A stretch of DNA of 64,000 bases from Paraburkholderia fungorum (GCF_900099835.1 NZ_FNKP01000003.1:1364001-1428000), one strand, 5' to 3'; shown: positions 1-9,227, counted from the first letter of the stretch. Numbers and translations are program-made. The notes: a model not told the origin generated them from the letters alone.

Positions 1-951
1 CAGGTCCTCGCTCTGCAACGCGGACGACAGACACCGCGCGACGTGACACAAACACGCATCGCCCGCGAGATGACCAAAGCGGTCGTTGAAAACCTTGAAC
101 TTGTCGATATCGATCAGCAGCAACATGCCGCCTGAATCGGCCTTTGTCGTCATTTCGGATAGCGCCTCGTCGAGCCGGCGCCGGTTCGCGACGCCGGTGA
201 GAGGATCAGTGTACGAAAGGCCGGTAAGCGCGGCGTTCTGCGATGCGAGACTGTCGTTGCGCATGTGTTCCATCAATCGATGCAAATAAATTCGACGTAA
301 CGCGCGCTCGAAAGCATGAGCGCCTACGAGCGCCGGAAGTAGCAGTGTCGTCATGAAGCCCATCAGGAATGACGCGTCGCTGCGATTGATTTCCGGATGA
401 GCGAGCAGGGAAAGCGCGTACACGCTGAGGTTGGCGACGAAAAAAATCGCTGCCTGGTGAAAGCGCAAACGGACGAAAATCAGCACGAAACTAGCCGGCG
501 GGATGGCCAGCAGAAAATCGCGCAACGTGACGGGCGATGGCTTGGCTGCGACGACGACAATCGCAGCGAGGGTGCAGATCAGGCAGCAGGCGAGGAGAGC
601 AAGTTCGCGCTGCGCTGCCGCGACCGAATCGCGCAGAAACAGTTGGATGATCGCGAGGCAGGCGACGCTTGCCCCCACCAACTGGATCGCTACACCCTTC
701 CAGTCCGGGCTCTGAATGATGGTCAGATTCAGCAACACGCCGAGGACGAAGTAGCCGGAGATGCCCCAAAGGGCGATAAAGCGCAGTTCCTGAAGCCGCT
801 CGTAAGCGATGTCGAGCCAATAGCGGCTTTCGAGAGCTATCGGAAATGTCAGTCGGAAACCGGTACGGTTGATTTCCGATTCGGCCAGTCTATCCAGACG
901 GGTTGCCTGTCCGTCGTGCACGGCACCTGAGTGCTTCATTCTATTTTCCAT
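1..951 (-). CDS. GGDEF-domain diguanylate cyclase, membrane-bound (C-terminus cut off by window edge)
   Basis: The minus-strand frame is open from an ATG at 951 to the window edge, giving 317 residues without a stop. The N-terminal ~220 residues contain several hydrophobic segments consistent with five or six membrane helices. These are followed by the canonical start of a GGDEF domain: the motif SYTDPLTGVANRR at about residues 246-258 and LLLIDIDKFKVFNDRFGH at about 276-293. The GG(D/E)EF signature itself would lie beyond the edge. The family makes cyclic di-GMP from two GTP at the inner membrane. A second in-frame ATG at 939 is an alternative start. Whether the cyclase is active cannot be judged without the missing C-terminus. 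Confidence 0.85.
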   Translation of the reverse strand, partial: MENRMKHSGAVHDGQATRLDRLAESEINRTGFRLTFPIALESRYWLDIAYERLQELRFIALWGISGYFVLGVLLNLTIIQSPDWKGVAIQLVGASVACLAIIQLFLRDSVAAAQRELALLACCLICTLAAIVVVAAKPSPVTLRDFLLAIPPASFVLIFVRLRFHQAAIFFVANLSVYALSLLAHPEINRSDASFLMGFMTTLLLPALVGAHAFERALRRIYLHRLMEHMRNDSLASQNAALTGLSYTDPLTGVANRRRLDEALSEMTTKADSGGMLLLIDIDKFKVFNDRFGHLAGDACLCHVARCLSSALQSEDL

Positions 952-1530
952 CTCGTCCGTCGGCGGCTGGATCTGTGCAGCGGATGCGTTGTGCGCGTCA
1001 TTATCGCGAAGTGTGGGCGGTAACCGTTTGTCCTACCTTTGCTCAACGATAAGCTCTACATGCTTAACGGGTTATCGGCAGCTTCGTGGGATTCTGTAGC
1101 TTTAGCATTGTGCCGACCGTGAGTTGCGACCGTGATCGCTCAATGACAAACGCGGTGTCGTAGGGTCGCCGTTGCCGCTTCCAGGACGATCCGGTTCCGG
1201 GTGTTGGCCAGGCAGATGGCATCGATTCTGGTGCTACCGCCGTCCGATGCATGTCCGCCGAACGCTCGTCAGGCGGCCAGACATAGCCGCCCGGGCCAGG
1301 TTCAGATCACTGCCCGACACGAACAAAGCCAGGCGACTCGCAGAAGGGGCACGGCTTCGCGTTGCGAGCGGGGCAGTCGAGCCGGATGTAGCGAGGTTTC
1401 GCCTCTGAACTGTCGTCGAGCAAACTGGCGTAAGAGCTAAGCGAAATCTGTCGACGAGCGCCGGAATGGCTTCCCGACAGTATTCGCTATGTTATGTATT
1501 GCGTGATGAAACGGAACCACTAAAATCCTG
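952..1530. other. Gene-free stretch with a possible zinc-ribbon remnant
   Basis: No convincing gene. On the minus strand a frame ending at 1307 is open for about 60 codons. It finishes with CPARNAKPCPFCESPGFVRV, which looks like the C-terminal zinc ribbon of a small protein, but it has no start codon before an upstream stop. The rest shows no recognisable feature. Confidence 0.3.
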
Positions 1531-3234
1531 TTATTCACGGTAGTTCGCCCACGCGTATCTAAGTGAGGTCTTGCCGACTCCTGGATTGAACGAGTTCGTG
1601 GGATCCATCCTGCGGAAAAATTCTTCCTGCTCGCAAGACGCCGCGTAAATCTGTCCGACGTTATGCTCTGCAGGATATTTCGCACCCAGGCGGTCCAGTC
1701 GTTCGAGAATCTCTTTCTTAAGCGCCTCGCAATCTTCGCCCTTTTTCACCAGATACTCCTGGTGCAGAACGTGGCAGAAGAAGTGGCCGCAGTACATGGT
1801 GTACTCAATTTTCGAGGCGATGGTCGGCGGTAGCCGCTCGAACCAATCTTGTGTATTGCGGGGGAGGGCGATATCGAGCGCGAGAATATCTTCGACGGTA
1901 CGCGAGTGCACGGCCCGGTATCGGGTGACGCCGCCGCCAACAGCGAAACGATTGAGGAAGGCTGCGCCGCCCTCTTTATCGTTGCATTCGATATAGCTTC
2001 CGTGTTGGCTTGGAAAGCGGGTCTTCAGATAATTGCGGGCTTCCTCAATTCCGTCGCCGCCCATTTTTAACAGAAGATGGTGCTCATACTTGTCGCGGAA
2101 TTCGTTCAGCCGCCGCGGCATGTGGTCCGGGAAAAACCGCATTGCGAATTGAAGCAGGTGATCACTGAGGGTTCCTTTAAGGCCGAATTTCTCACATATG
2201 CCGTCAAACCGGCTCTTCACGCCGAATGCCAGTGGGATCTTGTCCGTTCCGTACTTTTGAATAAACAGGAAGAGGTCCTTGCCGTACTTTTTACTCAGAT
2301 CGTAGGCGGAACGATGCATGTATTCGCCCGCAATCGGCAGTGATTTGAAGCCGGTGAGAATGTCTCTGCGCAGTGACTCCAGTTCAGCCGGGTCATTGCT
2401 GCCTATGTAGAAGACCTGAGCTTCCTTATCGGCCGCGAACGTATCCAGTCGCACTGCGAAGACGGCAAGTTTTCCGGCGGAGCCCGATGCTTCGTAAAGA
2501 CGGCGGGGGTCGCCGTTATAGCGGGCTGGAGAACTGGACTCTACATCGCGCACATGCTGGCTGTACTCGTGGTCGGAGGCATGGCGGTCGGCGTCGAACC
2601 GGATGTGCTCTGCAGGGATTTCTCCTGCATCGAGACGTCCGAGGATTTCTTCCGGTGTGGACCCGAGATCGATTCCCAGGTGATTGACCAGTCGAAGTTG
2701 CGCGTTCTCGTCGATTTGCGCATACAGCGCCAACTGCGTGTAGGCCGGCCCGCGCTGGATCAGCGAGCCGCCTGAGTTATTGCAGATACCACCCGTGACC
2801 GATGCGCCGATGCAACTGGAGCCGATCACCGAATGAGGTTCGCGGCCCAGCGGGCGCAGTGCTTTCTCGAGCTGATTCAGCGTGACGCCTGGTTGGGAGA
2901 TGATTTGCTTACCGTCTGCGATTAGCTTCAGCCGGCTCAAGCGCATGGCATTGATAATGACTACCGGCCGGCCGCCATAGCCCTCCGGCACAGGTGTGGA
3001 ACCACCTGTGAGCCCGGTATTGGCCGCCTGGCAAATGATCACAAATTTCTCGGCGTGGCAAGCTTGAAGAACTCGCCACATCTCCAGAAGCGTGCCTGGA
3101 AGAATGACGGCAAGTGCGTCGCCGCCGCCATACCGGAAGCCGGTCCGATACCTTCTCGTTTTAGTCGGGCTCGTCAGCACATTCGCTTTGCCGACAACAC
3201 GACCGATAGACGCAATGAAATCCTTGGAAGACAT
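1531..3234 (-). CDS. dld: D-lactate dehydrogenase, quinone-dependent, FAD-binding
   Basis: At 567 residues it is close in length to E. coli Dld (571). This respiratory flavoenzyme oxidises D-lactate to pyruvate and passes electrons to quinone at the inner face of the membrane. The PCMH-type FAD-binding domain occupies about residues 35-210 and carries QAANTGLTGGSTPVPEGYGG and GSSCIGASVTGGICNNSGGS, which are typical of the Dld subfamily rather than of GlcD. The C-terminal membrane-associated Dld domain follows and ends in the conserved AEHNVGQ and DPTNSFNPG motifs. No strong Shine-Dalgarno sequence precedes the ATG. The gene stands alone, with no lactate permease beside it. Confidence 0.93.
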   Translation of the reverse strand: MSSKDFIASIGRVVGKANVLTSPTKTRRYRTGFRYGGGDALAVILPGTLLEMWRVLQACHAEKFVIICQAANTGLTGGSTPVPEGYGGRPVVIINAMRLSRLKLIADGKQIISQPGVTLNQLEKALRPLGREPHSVIGSSCIGASVTGGICNNSGGSLIQRGPAYTQLALYAQIDENAQLRLVNHLGIDLGSTPEEILGRLDAGEIPAEHIRFDADRHASDHEYSQHVRDVESSSPARYNGDPRRLYEASGSAGKLAVFAVRLDTFAADKEAQVFYIGSNDPAELESLRRDILTGFKSLPIAGEYMHRSAYDLSKKYGKDLFLFIQKYGTDKIPLAFGVKSRFDGICEKFGLKGTLSDHLLQFAMRFFPDHMPRRLNEFRDKYEHHLLLKMGGDGIEEARNYLKTRFPSQHGSYIECNDKEGGAAFLNRFAVGGGVTRYRAVHSRTVEDILALDIALPRNTQDWFERLPPTIASKIEYTMYCGHFFCHVLHQEYLVKKGEDCEALKKEILERLDRLGAKYPAEHNVGQIYAASCEQEEFFRRMDPTNSFNPGVGKTSLRYAWANYRE

Positions 3235-3805
3235 ACGCGATTGCGGTATTAGCGGGAGTCAGGGTGTCGACGGCCGCGAGGTGAAATAGGCCCGGGTTAC
3301 GAGGGGGACGGCTGTGTTGTCCAGGGAGCCATGTGCTTTTGTTTGGCTACCGTCAGAGCAGCGGAAACTATCATACAGGCACAAGGACGCGAAGCGGGAA
3401 CATGCATCGCCGAAAAATATCGGATAGATAGCACAGAACGTCCGATACGATGATGTGGAGAAGGGCCATGACCATGCGGACGACCAGTGGCGACTGGATA
3501 TCCATGATGGAGGACATTCAGAAGTTCCCGAGCGGTTCAGTCGATCGAGATGGAGCGGACACCGGCCACCCTGCGGTAGACGAACTCGTAGAGAAGCGGG
3601 GCAGGCGGGGAAAGAATACGCTTACTGACTTTCCGTACACTTGATCCGATTCGTCGACGCCACAGTCGAAGGACAGATCGCTAACCGCGTAAGGTCCGCT
3701 GGTGTAGACCTTCCCTCGAAATCTCTCTCGCTGCCGGGAGCCATCGCCTGTTGATGTTCACGCAGAACTGACCCACTGGGGATGCTGCCATTTTATTGGA
3801 CTGAT
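3235..3805. other. Gene-free stretch next to IS debris
   Basis: No supported gene. Near 3756-3780 the sequence resembles terminal sequence of IS21-like elements, which fits insertion-sequence debris running into the IS3 tail at 3806. That similarity is from memory and is uncertain. Confidence 0.25.
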
Positions 3806-3926
3806 TTATGTCGTTAGCCCGAGACTTTCACGGTACTCGATGGAGCTGAGATAACCAAGGGAGCCCTTGATCCGCTTCTCGTTGTACCAGCGAACGTAGG
3901 CATTCAGTACCTCAACGAATTCCACA
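3806..3926 (-). mobile_element. IS3-family transposase (OrfB), C-terminal tail only
   Basis: Minus-strand translation gives about 40 residues ending in the IS3-type terminus YVRWYNEKRIKGSLGYLSSI and then EYRESLGLTT before a TAA at 3806-3808. This is the end of the DDE integrase domain of the IS3/IS150 type. Homology stops abruptly near 3926, where the sequence changes into a barstar-like reading frame on the opposite strand, so this is a one-ended insertion or deletion junction. No terminal inverted repeats could be defined. Confidence 0.75.
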
Positions 3927-4324
3927 GTCGTTTCACTCTGTCTTTTGCGCAAGCCCTCGGCTTCTCTGCGTTTTACGGGCGCAACATGGATGCGTTTATC
4001 GATTGCTTAATTTATCTCGATGTTCCGGCCGCCGAGATGACGACCGTGCACGTCAGTCCGAACGAGACGTTGGAAATACAGGTTGGAGTCGGGCTAAAAG
4101 TGGCGGCCGTATATAAGACATTGGACGGCTGGATAGCCGACCCTGATTGCGCTTACTGGTATGGTCGCGAAGGTGACACTCGATATATTTGGGCTTCGGC
4201 GGAGCCTGGCGGTCTCCTTTTCTGTGGCCGGGTTGAGTCGAGTTTATGGAGTGGTTGGCTCACTGTGCTCTGTGCTCGGCTGAGTCTTGTGCTTGGTCGC
4301 GAGGTGCACGACGCTGAGATGTGA
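3927..4324 (+). pseudogene. Barstar-family (RNase inhibitor-like) gene missing its 5' end
   Basis: The frame open from about 3927 reads SFAQALGFSAFYGRNMDAFI and then DCLIYLDVPAAEMTTVHVSP. This is the barstar-fold core FGFPxFYGRNxDAxIDCL seen in inhibitors of barnase-like ribonucleases. The first ATG (3986) falls inside that motif, so the genuine N-terminus has been replaced by the IS3 tail at 3806-3926. The C-terminal half (about 4090-4324) ends in WSGWLTVLCARLSLVLGREV and is not barstar sequence that I recognise. It may be a second domain or another junction. No ribonuclease partner is visible. A protein started at ATG 3986 would lack half the fold. Confidence 0.6.
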
Positions 4325-4547
4325 AAACTTACCCTCGACGTCCGCATTGGAGAAAGCTCACCGTCCCTTCAGGGTCGTGCAGCGCCCTCTGTCTGACGGC
4401 GCACTGGATCTCCCTCCAACTGGAAGGGGATCGTCATGGAAACGCAAATTCGTTTGAGCATCGCGGGAGTATTCACCAACGTACATCCTGTATTTTAGAA
4501 ATGCGAAACAGGATTTTCTGCACCTTCACCTCGAAAGGAGTGTTCCG

Positions 4548-4862
4548 ATGATCACGGTTATTACTTCGTTTCAGTTCCCTACGCCCATTACGCGGGATGA
4601 AGCACGAAGCCTCTTCCTCAAGGCAGCCCCGAAGTATCAGGATGTAACAGGTCTTTTGCGTAAATACTATGTTATTTCGGAGGACGGAACCGCAGGTGGT
4701 GGTGTCTACCTATGGAACTCCCGAGCGGAAGCCGATGCGATGTATACGAAAAGCTGGAAGGCACGGGCGCGGGAAACGTATGGTGCCGATCCTTCGGTCT
4801 CTTATTTTGAAAGCCCCGTCGTGGTCGATAACGTTACGCACGAAATTCTGTCTGATGAGTAG
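4548..4862 (+). CDS. YdhR-family monooxygenase-like protein (dimeric alpha-beta barrel)
   Basis: 104 residues, with an AAAGGAG ribosome-binding site just upstream of the ATG. The sequence matches the small YdhR-type proteins of the ferredoxin-like ABM fold: PITRDEARSLFLKAAPKY near the start, GLLRKYYVISEDG in the middle, and GGGVYLWNSRAEADAMYT plus SVSYFESPVVVDNVT towards the end. Members are annotated as putative monooxygenases by resemblance to quinol monooxygenases, and the substrate is not established. It lies 30 bp upstream of the HAD phosphatase gene on the same strand, so the two may be co-transcribed. Confidence 0.8.
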   Translation: MITVITSFQFPTPITRDEARSLFLKAAPKYQDVTGLLRKYYVISEDGTAGGGVYLWNSRAEADAMYTKSWKARARETYGADPSVSYFESPVVVDNVTHEILSDE

Positions 4863-4892
4863 CTATTCAACCTAAAAAACAGGAGCCTCTGA

Positions 4893-5570
4893 ATGGAGAG
4901 CCAACAATTCAAAGCCGTCATGTTTGACTTCGATATGACGTTGGCCGACTCATCCGTGGGAATCGTGGAATGTACTCACTACGCGTTTCGAATGATGGGC
5001 GTCACGGAAGTCGAGCGTTCGAGTATCCACTCGGTCATTGGCCTATCCTTGCAGGGGATGTTTCAGACGTTGACAGCAAACGCAGAAATAGAGCGTGCTG
5101 AAGAATTTGCACGTCTATTTGTCAAGCGTGCCGATGAAGTCATGGTGCCATCGACAAAGATCTATCGTGAAGTTCCTGGACTGTTCGAGCAGTTGCGGGG
5201 CCACGGCATAAAAGTGGCAATCGTGTCGAATAAATTCCGCTATCGCATCGAGTCGATCCTGGATGCCGCGCGGTTGCGGCCGCTTGTCGATGTGATCGTC
5301 GGGGGCGAGGACGTGCAGCGCCACAAACCACACCCCGACGCGATTGCCCTGGCATTGACCCATCTGCGCGTGCCAGCAGCATCGGCTATGTATGTTGGTG
5401 ACCATTGCGTCGATGCCGATGCAGCGCGGGCCGCTGGAGTGAGTTTTATCGGCGTATTAAGCGGCCCGATGTCAGGTGAACAGTGGTCCGCGCGAGGCGA
5501 GCATTGCGTAAAGGAACATATCGGAGAAGTGGCCCAGTTGGTACGCCAATCAGGAGGTGTCAGGGTTTGA
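4893..5570 (+). CDS. HAD-superfamily phosphatase, phosphoglycolate phosphatase-like
   Basis: 225 residues with all four HAD motifs: nucleophile motif FDFDMT (Asp12, Asp14), motif II Ser112 in VAIVSNKF, motif III Lys145 in RHKPHPD, and motif IV YVGDHCVDADAA (Asp170, Asp174). A helical cap lies between motifs I and II (C1 cap, Gph/PGMB-like). Proteins of this type dephosphorylate small sugar phosphates or phosphoglycolate in the cytoplasm, and the true substrate cannot be read from sequence. It follows the YdhR-like gene by 30 bp. Its last 11 bp overlap the convergent MFS gene. Confidence 0.88.
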   Translation: MESQQFKAVMFDFDMTLADSSVGIVECTHYAFRMMGVTEVERSSIHSVIGLSLQGMFQTLTANAEIERAEEFARLFVKRADEVMVPSTKIYREVPGLFEQLRGHGIKVAIVSNKFRYRIESILDAARLRPLVDVIVGGEDVQRHKPHPDAIALALTHLRVPAASAMYVGDHCVDADAARAAGVSFIGVLSGPMSGEQWSARGEHCVKEHIGEVAQLVRQSGGVRV

Positions 5571-6780
5571 GTCGCTTGGGTCTCGCCACAAACCCGTGTG
5601 TCTTTGCGCTCCATGCAATCGCGAGGCCGAGCAGCAACACGCCGAACGTAACCCATGGAATCACGCTTATGCCAGCGGTGGCGAGTAATACCCCGCCGAG
5701 GGCACCGCTACCCGCGTAGCTCAGATTGAATACGGTAACGAGCATCGCTTGCGCGACATCGGCCGAATCTCCGGCTGCGTCGGCGAGTGCGGTCTGCAGC
5801 AGAGTCGGCTGGCCGCCGAAGCAAAATCCCCATGCGGCGACACCGAGGCTGATCGCGACGGCGGAACTTCCACAAAGGCCGAACGTAAATGCAACTGCGG
5901 CAAAAGTGCCGAGCCCGAGGAGCACCAGCGCGCGCAACCACCGGTCGACAAGCGCACCGACAACTCCGATGCCGATCAAGGAGGCAACGCCGAATAGCAG
6001 CAGCATCGTGTCGAGTCGGGTGCCAGGTAAGCGGGACGCGAGAAACGGCGCGATGTAAGTGAAGAGGATGTAATGCGGCACTATCCACGTCATGAGCACG
6101 AACAGGACAGGACGCACGCCTGGGATGCCCAGCGTCCGGCGAAGCTGTAGAGGTTGCCGATAGTTCTGCCCGCTAAAATCAGGCAGAATCCGGCGCGACC
6201 ACGCCATCAGCACGACACTCCCTGCAGTCATGCCCGCGAAGATGAAGCGCCAGCCAAGCAGCGGCCCGAGAAACGCACTCAGTGGCACACCCAACGAGAG
6301 CGCGACAGGTATTCCCATCATGGCAATCGCCAGCGCTCGCCCCTGTTGTTTCGGCGCGACCATGCGGCGCGCGTAGGTCGCGAGCAGACTCCATGCAAGA
6401 CCGGTCGCAAGCCCGACGGCAAAGCGCACTACCAATGTCAGCGCGAACGAAGTCGATACAGCAGTGACTGCATTGCAAACGAAAAATCCAGCAAGCACGA
6501 GCATCAGCACGCGCCTCCGTGGCCAGCCGCGCAAAGCTGCACTGAGCGGGATCGCGGCGAGGCCGGAGCCGAGCGCACACGCCGTCACGAGCTGCCCAGC
6601 CCACGCCTCAGTTACGCCGAAACCCTCAGCAAGTTGCGGAAGTAAGCCGGCAGGCACGCTTTCGTTGGCCGTGGCAATAGCACTTGCTGCCGTTAATGCG
6701 AGCAAGCCAGCCAGAGGTAAGGCATCGGTGGGTTCGAGAGGCGCGCGGGCTACAGCAGGACGGGTATCGACAGGATTCAC
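5560..6780 (-). CDS. MFS transporter, DHA1-type efflux permease
   Basis: 406 residues with about twelve hydrophobic helices. After the first helices comes the MFS inter-helix loop (AALRGWPRRRVLMLVLAG), and the helix-5 region contains GIPVALSLGVPLSAFLG. It resembles the DHA1 drug or sugar efflux group (NepI/AraJ-like). The start is a GTG at 6780 preceded by GAGGTC. A LysR gene is divergent with 101 bp between starts, an arrangement that usually means the regulator controls the exporter. Its 3' end overlaps the HAD gene by 11 bp, tail to tail. The exported compound is unknown. Confidence 0.88.
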   Translation of the reverse strand: MNPVDTRPAVARAPLEPTDALPLAGLLALTAASAIATANESVPAGLLPQLAEGFGVTEAWAGQLVTACALGSGLAAIPLSAALRGWPRRRVLMLVLAGFFVCNAVTAVSTSFALTLVVRFAVGLATGLAWSLLATYARRMVAPKQQGRALAIAMMGIPVALSLGVPLSAFLGPLLGWRFIFAGMTAGSVVLMAWSRRILPDFSGQNYRQPLQLRRTLGIPGVRPVLFVLMTWIVPHYILFTYIAPFLASRLPGTRLDTMLLLFGVASLIGIGVVGALVDRWLRALVLLGLGTFAAVAFTFGLCGSSAVAISLGVAAWGFCFGGQPTLLQTALADAAGDSADVAQAMLVTVFNLSYAGSGALGGVLLATAGISVIPWVTFGVLLLGLAIAWSAKTHGFVARPKRLKP

Positions 6781-6852
6781 TATGACCTCAAAGAACGATC
6801 TCAGAGGCTCGTAGGATGCGGGAATCTGCTAGATTTGATAATTGGCCTTGTT

Positions 6853-6869
6853 TTTGAAATATATTCAAA
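6853..6869. promoter_or_regulatory. Candidate LysR operator between MFS exporter and LysR gene
   Basis: A 17-bp inverted repeat, TTTGAA-N5-TTCAAA, contains the T-N11-A core typical of LysR sites. It lies 13 bp before the LysR start at 6882, in a notably AT-rich stretch. Binding here would suit autorepression of the regulator and control of the divergent MFS gene. Confidence 0.5.
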
Positions 6870-6881
6870 TCCAGATTAAAT

Positions 6882-7820
6882 ATGGCAACGGACCGACTCG
6901 GTGACTTGCAGCTCTTTGTGGAAGCTTCGACGCTTGGCAGCCTTTCTGCCGCGGGGCGCAAGCTCGGCCTGTCGCCCGCTGCGGCAAGTGCGCGACTGGG
7001 CAAACTGGAAGCCGTGCTGCGGACCAGACTATTTGACCGCACAACGCGGCAATTGCGTCTAACCGACGAGGGCCGCGTCTACCTCCAGCATTGCCAGATC
7101 GCATTGCAGGCACTTGCCGATGCCGAAGTTGCACTCGAGATCGGTCGAACGTCCGTGCAGGGGAAACTGCGGATTTCGGCGTCTACTGACTTCGGGCGCA
7201 ACCTGCTTAGCGACTGGCTGGATGAGTTCACGTGTACACATCCACAGGTCCGGATAGCACTGACCTTGACCGACTCCCTGTCCAACCTGGTTCAAGACGA
7301 TATTGACCTGGCAATCCGCTTCGGCGTCCCGGACACGTCGTCCGGCCTGATCGCACGCCAGCTTGCGCCGAATTGGCGCGTCCTGTGCGCATCGCCAGAC
7401 TACCTTGCGCGCAACGGTGAGCCGGGCACACCCGACGATCTTGCGGGGCACGAATTCATCGTGCTCGTCACCAACAATGGGCCACTCAACGAGTTTCATT
7501 TCGCGCGCGGCGAGCAGCGGTGGACATATTCGGTCGCAATGGATCGCGCCTGGGAAACTAACGATGGCGCGCTTGTACGCCGCTGGGCGCTGGCCGGGCA
7601 CGGGATTACGCGCAAGACGATTTGGGACGCTGCCGCCGACTTGCGCGACGGATCGCTCAAGGTTCTGCTGCCCAACTTTATTCTTCCCGAACAGGGCGTC
7701 TATGCGGTTCTACATCGTACGCGGTACACGGTGCCCCGAGTGCGGCTGTTGATCGACTTCCTGGTTGAGCGATTTGCGCACGCCGCTGACGAACTTGCGG
7801 AACGCTTTAGCACGGCTTAA
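6882..7820 (+). CDS. LysR-family transcriptional regulator
   Basis: 312 residues. The N-terminal winged helix-turn-helix (about residues 8-65) includes GSLSAAGRKLGLSPAAASAR and LFDRTTRQLRLTDEG. A substrate-binding domain runs from about residue 92, with the usual PDYLARNGEPGTPDDLAGHE segment. It belongs to the common proteobacterial group resembling DsdC/AaeR-like regulators. The gene is divergent from the MFS exporter at 6780 and ends 16 bp before the convergent SGNH hydrolase gene. A T-N11-A palindrome sits directly upstream. The inducer is unknown. Confidence 0.92.
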   Translation: MATDRLGDLQLFVEASTLGSLSAAGRKLGLSPAAASARLGKLEAVLRTRLFDRTTRQLRLTDEGRVYLQHCQIALQALADAEVALEIGRTSVQGKLRISASTDFGRNLLSDWLDEFTCTHPQVRIALTLTDSLSNLVQDDIDLAIRFGVPDTSSGLIARQLAPNWRVLCASPDYLARNGEPGTPDDLAGHEFIVLVTNNGPLNEFHFARGEQRWTYSVAMDRAWETNDGALVRRWALAGHGITRKTIWDAAADLRDGSLKVLLPNFILPEQGVYAVLHRTRYTVPRVRLLIDFLVERFAHAADELAERFSTA

Positions 7821-7836
7821 GTCCGCAGGGGGCGAC

Positions 7837-9117
7837 TCATCGTGGCACCAAAGCGCCCAAATCGACAAACTCAGCCATCTTCCGGTTGCCTGCATCGCCG
7901 GGATGCAGGTGGTCGCCGGAATCGTAACGCTCGGCCAGTCGCGCCGGATGAACGGGATCGCGCAACGCCGCATCAAAATCGATCACCGCATCGAATACTC
8001 CGCTATGGCGAATCCAGTCGTTTACGCGCTGGCGCAGTGCGTCCTTATCGGTGTCGTAGTAGTTGTCCAGCGGCGTGCCAGGCAGTGCTCCTTCGAACGG
8101 TGTGAGCGTTGCGCCGATCACACGAAGGCCACGTCGATGCGCCTGCTCAATCAACTGGCGATACCCCGCGGTCAGATCATCCAGCGCAGGCCTGCGGGCC
8201 GTGCGCGCGAACGCGGTGCCTGGCCACGCAATATCGTTGATTCCCAACATGACGATGACACTGCTGGCCCCAGGTTGCGTCAGGACGTCCCGGTTCAGCC
8301 GCGCCAGAGCGTTGACGCCCATACCGTCGGAAAGCAGGCGAGCACCGGAGATGCCGGCGTTGACAACAGCGACACCGTAGGGCGCCAGACGAGCGGCAAG
8401 GAAATCTGGCCAGCGACTATCCTGGTTCAGGCTAGCCGCTGCGCCGTCCGTAATCGAATCGCCGATCACAATCACGGCCCGCGCAGCACTTTCCGTCTCG
8501 ACGTCGATTCCCGTCAGTAGTGGCCGAGCCGTGGTGCTCTGCATAACTCCGCCTGTCTTCGTCAGCGCCAAGGCTGAACTCTGATCTCCCGGCACGATCC
8601 AGGCGGTCTGCCGGCCGTCCCAGTGGAACGTAGTCATCGGGGTTGTATCCGGGAGATAGAGGCTCACCATCGCCTGCGCCAACGCTGACACTGGCAGCGC
8701 CACCGGATCGCTGACTAACGACGCGCCTGGCGCAATGCTCGCCGTCTCCCGGCCGCCGAACGTCACCGTCCGCACGTTGCCGTCCGTTACTGCATCCTGC
8801 TTCCCGGCCCACGCAACCGTGGCCCGACCAACGGCCACCGGCTGACTGCCATAGGCGTTGCTGAGCACGATGCGCAAGCGTTGACCGCCCACGCTGATGC
8901 GAGCCACCTGGCGCAAAGTCTGGTCCCGCAATACCTCCGGGATATTGGCAGGAAACAGGAAGTCCGATCCCCAGACAGGCTGCGGGCTGGCTTGCCAGGT
9001 CGCAACCCAAGTCGATGGTTGCGCCACCGCAGGGGCGGTGATCGTGGCACAGCCAGTTGCCAGTGCGACGACCAGCGCAGCCGAAGCCTTGGCGGGCGAT
9101 TTTATGAGTATCGTCAT
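7837..9117 (-). CDS. Exported SGNH/GDSL-family esterase
   Basis: The chosen ATG at 9117 gives 426 residues beginning MTILIKSPAKASAALVVALA, a signal sequence ending near TGC and so possibly a lipoprotein. Upstream starts at 9138 or 9228 would run through the divergent promoter, so they are less likely. An N-terminal beta domain (about 45-190) precedes the SGNH hydrolase domain. Block I is IVIGDSITDGAAA, the block III region is VMLGINDIAWPG, and block V is DSGDHLHPGDAGN with the catalytic Asp and His. These enzymes hydrolyse ester bonds on acylated sugars or polysaccharides outside the cytoplasm. The divergent LysR gene at 9228 probably regulates it. Confidence 0.88.
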   Translation of the reverse strand: MTILIKSPAKASAALVVALATGCATITAPAVAQPSTWVATWQASPQPVWGSDFLFPANIPEVLRDQTLRQVARISVGGQRLRIVLSNAYGSQPVAVGRATVAWAGKQDAVTDGNVRTVTFGGRETASIAPGASLVSDPVALPVSALAQAMVSLYLPDTTPMTTFHWDGRQTAWIVPGDQSSALALTKTGGVMQSTTARPLLTGIDVETESAARAVIVIGDSITDGAAASLNQDSRWPDFLAARLAPYGVAVVNAGISGARLLSDGMGVNALARLNRDVLTQPGASSVIVMLGINDIAWPGTAFARTARRPALDDLTAGYRQLIEQAHRRGLRVIGATLTPFEGALPGTPLDNYYDTDKDALRQRVNDWIRHSGVFDAVIDFDAALRDPVHPARLAERYDSGDHLHPGDAGNRKMAEFVDLGALVPR

Positions 9118-9122
9118 GTCAG

Positions 9123-9215
9123 TGAATTCAATAGCCATGTGTCGGTTAATGATGAATTCAAAGAACAGACTGGCATAGACTAGCGAGAGGACAAGGATCT
9201 GTGAATTCAATTCAC
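9123..9215. promoter_or_regulatory. Three TGAATTCAA boxes in the SGNH/LysR divergent promoter
   Basis: TGAATTCAA occurs at 9123-9131, 9153-9161 and 9202-9210. The last copy lies in a near-perfect 15-bp inverted repeat, GTGAATT-C-AATTCAC (9201-9215), which ends 12 bp before the LysR start. The first copy lies just upstream of the SGNH start at 9117. This is a strong candidate for the regulator's binding array. Confidence 0.6.
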
Positions 9216-9227
9216 TGAGGGAATGCA

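Noticed and set aside
3377..3520. 47-codon minus-strand frame with hydrophobic residues (possible small membrane protein)
   Set aside because: No ribosome-binding site, no partner gene, and it lies in IS-associated debris.
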